This document shows, piece after piece, positions 58,761 to 64,000 of a stretch of DNA of 64,000 nucleotides. Source of the DNA: Echinostoma caproni (taxonomy: Eukaryota > Platyhelminthes > Trematoda > Plagiorchiida > Echinostomatidae); assembly GCA_900618425.1 (NCBI GenBank), contig UZAN01040886.1, positions 1 through 64,000 on the forward strand. Direction: 5' to 3'. Position 1 is the stretch's first letter. Every line of letters begins with the position of its first letter. The notes under the pieces are model-generated. The model had not been told where the DNA came from and ran no database searches. It was given only the letters and a program-made list of their open reading frames with translations. Position numbers and translations under genes: made by a program.

Positions 58761-61084
58761 TACTATTCCAGGTATTATTCCGATACTTTTCGCTCTGAAT
58801 TGAACCGTCAGAAGTAAGTGAGGAGACAATGGGGAAGCTTCCTCTTCAGGCTTATTTGAAAAATTATTCCGTCGTTAAAAGGAGATGTGATTCTCTGCCG
58901 ATACATTTCAGGTCAACTTATTACTCATGCAAAATTTATCATCCGCGTATCGGCCGGGTAGTGAAATCTCCTTAGTGTTTGAGCATGGCATTTTCTCATA
59001 CAAATGTCCAGAAGAAGTAATACCTGGAATGAATTCAGGGTACGTTTATTTATCTAACGGTAACAGATGTTATCAAGTTCGCTTGTCTGTTTGTAGCGCA
59101 AAACGTTCTGCTTCTCCAAAAGTATTCGTCGTGGTATAATTTCTTTGTCATTTTTTCGGTTAAAATTTAATAGCTTCATCAGAGACACACCACCGACCAC
59201 ATGCAAAAAAAAGGATATTTTCGTATTGTATTCCTACTAGCTTCCAATAAGTGGAAATTATCCGAAGGCGCTTTGTACGAATAGCAGTCATTTGCCTTAC
59301 CACCTAACTATGCATTTTACCGCTGTGTGGTAGGTTAAATTCATCTTGAAAAATTTTCAAGTGGAGTCGAGTGGAGGGTTGTAGTCATCACAATGACCAT
59401 AGAGTGGTAATAATTCCAAAACGAATAATTCAGTTTTTTGGCAGAACGGTGGATACTGCACTAGGTCAGGAGAAGCTCTAAAGGCATTTATTACTTCACT
59501 TTATGTTTCCCCGTTGCAGTTTTGCCGATGCGTTCCGAAGAAAGTGGATTCGTCTCACTAGAGATTTTGTATCCTGGTTGCTTTTAATGTTCTGCCTATC
59601 ATGATAATAACAGTTACCTTGATTAAACTATTCAGGATATTGTTAAAATCTTAGGTTCTTCGTTAAGTGACCCTAATTGCAAACACGATAAGTGATGAAG
59701 CACATAACACATGAAGACCTGGGGTGTTCTCAAACCTTAAACAACTTGTATTAAGACCAGCTGAAGAACCGTTGACTTTTCAAAGAATTTCGATTATAAT
59801 GGCATGGGAACCAAACTACCGAAAACATTTCTTATTCTGGCTCTTGATCCGGATGGGTTTGTTGTGATTTTTGTATAATTTGAAAAAATATTTCCTTTCC
59901 CAGTTGCTTATTCATCTATTCGTTAGTTGGAATGGTTCCTTATTGCTTGCCATTTTCATCGAAATCTGCGACGACAGGCAGTTATCGAGGCTCAATTGTT
60001 TGCCCATGGATCCTTGAGGCCTGTTATTTTCACTAAATCAGTCACTCTTTAATGCAACCAAGACCAAATATTCGACAGATTCATTTGTCATTTGTTATTT
60101 TGGAAGCGATGACCTTGAAACCATTTATGAGTTCTCGGATTCAGTTGTTAAGTCATCCTGATTGTTAGGGATTGTCGCTTTCTAAATGAGTAACACCGCG
60201 GATGAGAACTTGTGGTGCGTTTCCCGGATTCTTCGTGAATTCCTCTGTGGAGGCATGTATTCCTCACGTAAAAGAAAGTCATTGATCAATATTCAGACAC
60301 CCGTGGGCCGAATGACTTACCTACTTTAGATTATTAACATATGAAGCCCTAATTTACCATCCTTTGTAGACTCATGGATAGATGTAACTCATTCTTATCA
60401 CCACTAGTTTTATCCGCTAAACTATAAGGATCGCACAGATGCAAACAGGCTATGAAATATTCAAGGGGTTGATCGAACGAGAATAACAACAACAACAACA
60501 ACAACAATAACAACAACAAGGAAAAAAACCGATGCGACAAAACTGAGTAATAAAAGGAGAAGCGGTATGTGACAAGTTGTAGCCATGGGTATTGTGTAAA
60601 AGATAATAATCACTTCGGGAATTATCAAAAAATACTGTGATTTTGTTAGAAAGTGAATCAATTTCAGTTTGATTTCATTATTGAGGTGGAATACTTTTAA
60701 TTACTTCCTTGTTTCTTTGTACCATTGTTGAATATTCTGGTAAGTGTGAATTTAATAGCAGAAAAATGTGGTTAATTGCATTTGGGTCAAAGATATCGTT
60801 GTCTTAACTTGCAGTCAGCTACTGGCTCAACAGCTTCAACGAATAAAGCAGCAGTTGTGAAATTATCATGAACCGAATGCCCAACGAATGCTCATAAATT
60901 ACTGCAATTTTTTTGTATATGTTCTAATTAATATCTGCTAATTTTCAGTTCTAACCTATGTGTGAGCTGTTTTTAACACAATTATTGTTAGAGGTGTGCG
61001 ATTGAAACCCAAATGAGCTAATGGATCCGCACCAGGTACGTTTTCGGAGTTTATCAATCAGAGGATTAACTTATTACTTTATAT
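58761..61084. other. Unassigned stretch
   Basis: No gene recognised. The leucine-rich frames at 60349-60661 (-) are translations of an AAC tract. Confidence 0.45.
60484..60519. repeat. (AAC)n microsatellite
   Basis: AAC/ACA units with one interruption. Confidence 0.95.
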
Positions 61085-61215
61085 GAAGTCTGAAGGGTGA
61101 ATTGAACGCGGTGGAAATATTTGTGATGCCCGATGAAGAATACTGAACAGCTGTTTCGTTCTGTTTGAGACCTTTTGTGTCCCTGCCATGACTTTCACCG
61201 TAAATCTTCGGAATG
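61085..61215 (-). mobile_element. Hammerhead SINE remnant (ribozyme 3' half and tail)
   Basis: Minus strand: AGGTCTCAAACAGAACGAAA, then CAGCTGTTCAGTATTC, equivalent to the stem II-GAAAC-stem III region, then degraded tail. The CTGATGA box is not recognisable. Confidence 0.45.
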
Positions 61216-61518
61216 AGACCTCAAACTTATATCCCTGAGCTACACGGTCGACGGTCAACAACTTATGCAAATGGTTGAATCAATGTAGAGTATCATGGGC
61301 AAATCCAAACATGATACGCTAAATCTGAAGGGTAATCGTTCCACCAGTTGCTTCCACTTAAGAGTATGCTTCAGGGTTACAAATCAATTTTTTAGAACCA
61401 GGTTAATTTTCCGCAATTTTTTAACACCTAGGATATCCGACAGTACTATTTTCCATCCTTTCCGTCAGATAAGACCACGAGAGAGTAATAGAACTCAACA
61501 CACAAGAGATTAGTGTTT

Positions 61519-62530
61519 TTAAATATCTAGAGGTAAAATATATATTGATAAATGCCATTCCTCGAGACACATCAGTAGCCATTGGCTGTTTGGGATTATT
61601 TGTTTGTCATACTGAAGGATGGTGAAATACTCCCTAAAATTCAGTTTTCTGATGCATGCTAACAAGTTGATCTTAAGGATAAGTGCATAGATTTGCTTAC
61701 GATGACCATCCACAAGGATCGGTACCGTTATATTTCTGATTTTATCTCCAACATCACGTTCGCTCTCTTCTATCAGCGTTTGAATTTGCACGACCTTGAG
61801 TGTCACGATAAAACTTGTAATAGTTCAGATGTTACGGCTTAGACTTGCAGAATATTTTATACAAAGCTTCAAGGAAATTCATTCTCGTTAACGAATGGTT
61901 CCTGTTTCATTATGAAACTGATCACACTTATTCTAAATTGCTTATCTCGTTTTATTCAATGCACAGACAATAAGCCAATTAATGAAAATATTCTAGCCTA
62001 AATAAACTGGTAAATTATTTGGTTACCAATTACATTCGCATTATCCCCAATATTAGAAGAACTGGAAATATAACCCAAGAGCCATACAAGTTGACCTTCG
62101 AAAGTTGACCTTAAGGTATTAAGGGAAAGTGGCAAATTCTGTTGGATAAACAAATTGGTGGGCTCCATGCCAAAGCCACGCCTCCATAATTCAAAACCGA
62201 ACAAGGGCAAATAGAATACGAACCAGAAGAAAATGCATTACCTGTTTGAGGTTAATGAGTCATTTTGATGAATAAATTCTAGTTGAGTTTTTACTGTAAC
62301 TTTGTTATTTCACAACTGATGCCCCAGCAACCATTGTCGAAATCGGGAAATCGTACATTTTATTGCCATTCAACTGATAGAAACCAAAAATAGGTTGATA
62401 TTATTACGAGTATGTTGCGTCTGATGTTGGGTAATATTATATTCGATCCTGTAAATGAGGCTAGGAAAACTAAGCGTTGGGAAGAAGAAATGTGGTGGAC
62501 ATCGGGGTGTTGCTCAAGTTTGAGTAATAC
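61519..62530 (-). repeat. Unidentified repeat family A, copy 3
   Basis: It is homologous to copy 2 on the same strand: blocks around 62.28-62.36 (CACAACTGATGCCCCAGC on the plus strand), 62.13-62.17 and 61.76-61.95. It holds an open frame at 61519-61806 with VTLKVVQIQTLIEESERDVG, whose counterpart in copy 2 is interrupted by a stop. The part with the KYDFH motif is deleted. Confidence 0.58.
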
Positions 62531-62650
62531 CAGTAACCAGTATGCAAAATTCGCGAAATTTGTCCGGAGTAGTCACCAATAAGCTTTGCTTTTCATGGGA
62601 TTTATGCGTAGTCGATAAAACTGTGCTCATCTGGCTTGATTGAAAACAAA

Positions 62651-62723
62651 TACAGGTGTTGACCAAGTAGAAATGGATTTTCAAAATGGGGATGATGTTG
62701 CACGAGTTTGGTCAACACCTGTA
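62651..62723. repeat. 73-bp element with 15-bp perfect terminal inverted repeats
   Basis: ACAGGTGTTGACCAA at 62652-62666 and TTGGTCAACACCTGT at 62708-62722 are perfect inverted repeats around 41 bases, with T and A outside (TA-like ends). The right arm plus GTTGCACGAG recurs at 16428-16453, and a related left arm begins repeat family A at 14086. It could be a miniature Tc1/mariner-type element; that is an inference from the TA ends. Confidence 0.75.
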
Positions 62724-62739
62724 TATCATAGTATTTTGA

Positions 62740-62950
62740 GCAGATCCTACTTAGTGGTGGGTAGCACGCTTGCGTTCTGCCCATGAAGTCCCGGGTTCGG
62801 TCCCCAGTCGGGTCGATGGATTCGCACTGCTGATGAGACCCAACCAGGTCGAAACAGCTGCCCAGTGCTTCCGAGCTTTTCAGTTCACGCTTCATTTGCT
62901 ATATACACGACGAATTGTCATTTGAAACTTAACCAAATCCTCCATTACCC
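62740..62950 (+). mobile_element. Hammerhead SINE, copy with intact ribozyme
   Basis: GGTGGGTAGCACGCTTGCGT, CCCGGGTTCGGTCCCCAGTC (B-box), GGTCGATGGATTC, the ribozyme core, CAGTTCACGCTTCATTTGCT, ATATACACGACGAATTGTCA and TTTGAAAC. The leader and part of the A-box region are missing, so the copy is truncated at its 5' end. Confidence 0.85.
62824..62868 (+). ncRNA. Hammerhead ribozyme, type I layout, complete core
   Basis: Stem I GCACTG (62824-62829) pairs with CAGTGC (62863-62868). CTGATGA lies at 62830-62836; stem II GACC (62837-62840) pairs with GGTC (62847-62850) around CAACCA; GAAA lies at 62851-62854; a minimal stem III follows. The cleavage triplet is GCC here, whereas the copies at 13.8 and 16.7 kb have the canonical GTC, so this copy has perfect helices and boxes but a changed base just before the cut site. 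A family consensus would have every required element. Confidence 0.85.
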
Positions 62951-64000
62951 ACATGAGATTCTACTTTTCTCAAAGAATCATGCATCAAAGTCCAACCGAC
63001 GGAGCGATCAACTTGATGAACCCCCGCACCTGAGTCAACCAACGAAACAACTAATTGCCCACTGGTCCTTACACGATTACATAAAATTCTGCGAGCATTT
63101 AATGAGTTCATCATTTCAACCCAAATATATTTCATCCCATTCCCCAGGAGACGAAGATGGATTACTGACCACGTGACACATCACATTTCCAGCATAGTAA
63201 CACATAAATGCCGTTCCCGAATAAAGAAAGATATTCTGTGTTATGTCCAGAACTGTGTATCGGATTGATGAGATATAGCACAGCAAAGCCGAATCCATTA
63301 TCTTTGATTAAATCACCGGCTTTGTTAATGAGCACAAAGTAAGAGTGAGCAAACTTACAGAAATAACAAAATACGGAGCGGATAGAACGGGTGGAGCAAT
63401 AGACAGAAAAGACCCAATGGGTATTCACTCTGTATTTATACGTGTTTTGTTAACTCCCTGAGATCAAGTTCGCAAAATTAATCTGATTGACCCATCAGAT
63501 AACACCATTTCTTTGCTTCCTTATGTCTTATAAAAGGTTCTCGCTTTCACACCCCTATATAACTTGAGAAATCCTGCGAACCATTCAGTACTGTCCATTT
63601 CCGTACTGGAGTCAACTAAGAACATCTGATATTCTCATTCCAAGGGTGATTGGAAAAATGATAGGCTGAAAATGAATGGAAATAAAATGATAAATCTGCC
63701 GATTCCCTGAAACTCCTTGCATTCACAATTCACCAAATGGTTTACGACATCCCAATGGACGAAATACCTTTTCCCAATGCATCTGTTTCTCTGCATGTCG
63801 TCATTTACATAGAAAAATAGAGCTTCCCAAAAGAATAAAAAATCCATCAACTAAAGAAACCTTTTCACGGTAATTTAGGTAAATATATCTCGAAGGGGAA
63901 GACGCACTCGACGTTTTCCTCAAAACAGTTGTCTGTTGTCCGTTTTATTGCAGAAGCAACGAGTATTAGTCCATAGTAATCAACTTATGGGAAGACACAT
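62951..64000. other. Unassigned stretch to window end
   Basis: Short open frames without motifs; no repeats recognised. Confidence 0.4.

Noticed and set aside
60349..60661. Leucine- and valine-rich minus frames that look like membrane segments
   Set aside because: They are translations of the (AAC)n tract.
1..64000. CRISPR arrays, rRNA genes, bacterial operons or attachment sites
   Set aside because: No regularly spaced direct repeats, no rRNA-like blocks and no closely packed coding regions; content is eukaryotic retroelements.

Overview
The window looks like a stretch of repeat-rich, gene-poor nuclear DNA from a metazoan draft assembly. A flatworm (trematode, possibly cestode) is the best guess. 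The reasons are the mix of Penelope-like elements (PLEs) with GIY-YIG endonucleases, CR1/Jockey-type LINEs, Ty3/gypsy and BEL/Pao-like LTR-element remains, and a tRNA-derived SINE that carries a hammerhead ribozyme, a combination known from schistosome Sm-alpha repeats. There are no operons, no intact long host genes, no rRNA and no CRISPR. Almost every protein-like stretch is a decayed retroelement with frameshifts and stops. N runs at 15525-16087, 30653-30659 and 50727-50734, plus single Ns in a LINE, mark it as a draft.

Layout. 0-7.8 kb: mostly featureless, with one SINE, a sliver of PLE reverse transcriptase (RT) at 3.65 kb and a strong hairpin at 6.42 kb. 7.9-10.3 kb: minus-strand LINE (endonuclease plus RT), broken by a ~483 bp insertion with a 4-bp target duplication. 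11.7-12.1 kb: another LINE RT fragment. 13.7-16.8 kb: two hammerhead-SINE copies flanking an unidentified repeat and the large gap. 18.5-20.1 kb: minus-strand PLE with RT followed by GIY-YIG. 21.9-23.7 kb: a PLE terminus next to a 5'-truncated plus-strand LINE. 24.4-25.1 kb: BEL/Pao-like gag pseudogene. 27.9-29.0 kb: a 453-bp block whose near-perfect inverted copy lies at 41.8-42.3 kb, then a tandem hammerhead-SINE pair. 31.5-33.5 kb: Ty3/gypsy pol remnant (protease, RT, integrase). 33.9-37.0 kb: minus-strand LINE carrying an inverted pair of tRNA-like units. 39.5-40.9 kb: SINE, PLE endonuclease, hammerhead SINE. 42.8-47.1 kb: several SINEs. 52.7-55.0 kb: two PLE copies head to tail. 55.2-56.4 kb: plus-strand LINE. 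57-62.5 kb: two more copies of the unidentified repeat. 62.65-62.95 kb: a small inverted-repeat element and the best-preserved hammerhead SINE.

How the parts relate. Autonomous engines (LINEs, PLEs, LTR elements) and short non-autonomous passengers (at least three SINE types) share the window. The hammerhead family stands out: one copy keeps a complete ribozyme core with a six-base-pair stem I, and two units sit head to tail with 345 bp between their cores, the arrangement expected of a retrozyme or satellite-like self-cleaving RNA. The other striking feature is the 453-bp inverted pair (one mismatch seen). Each copy holds a candidate 110-bp exon with good splice signals and is flanked on one side by clearly diverged homologous sequence. 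Coordinates of repeats are approximate to about 10-20 bp unless stated; all family assignments come from reading motifs by eye.
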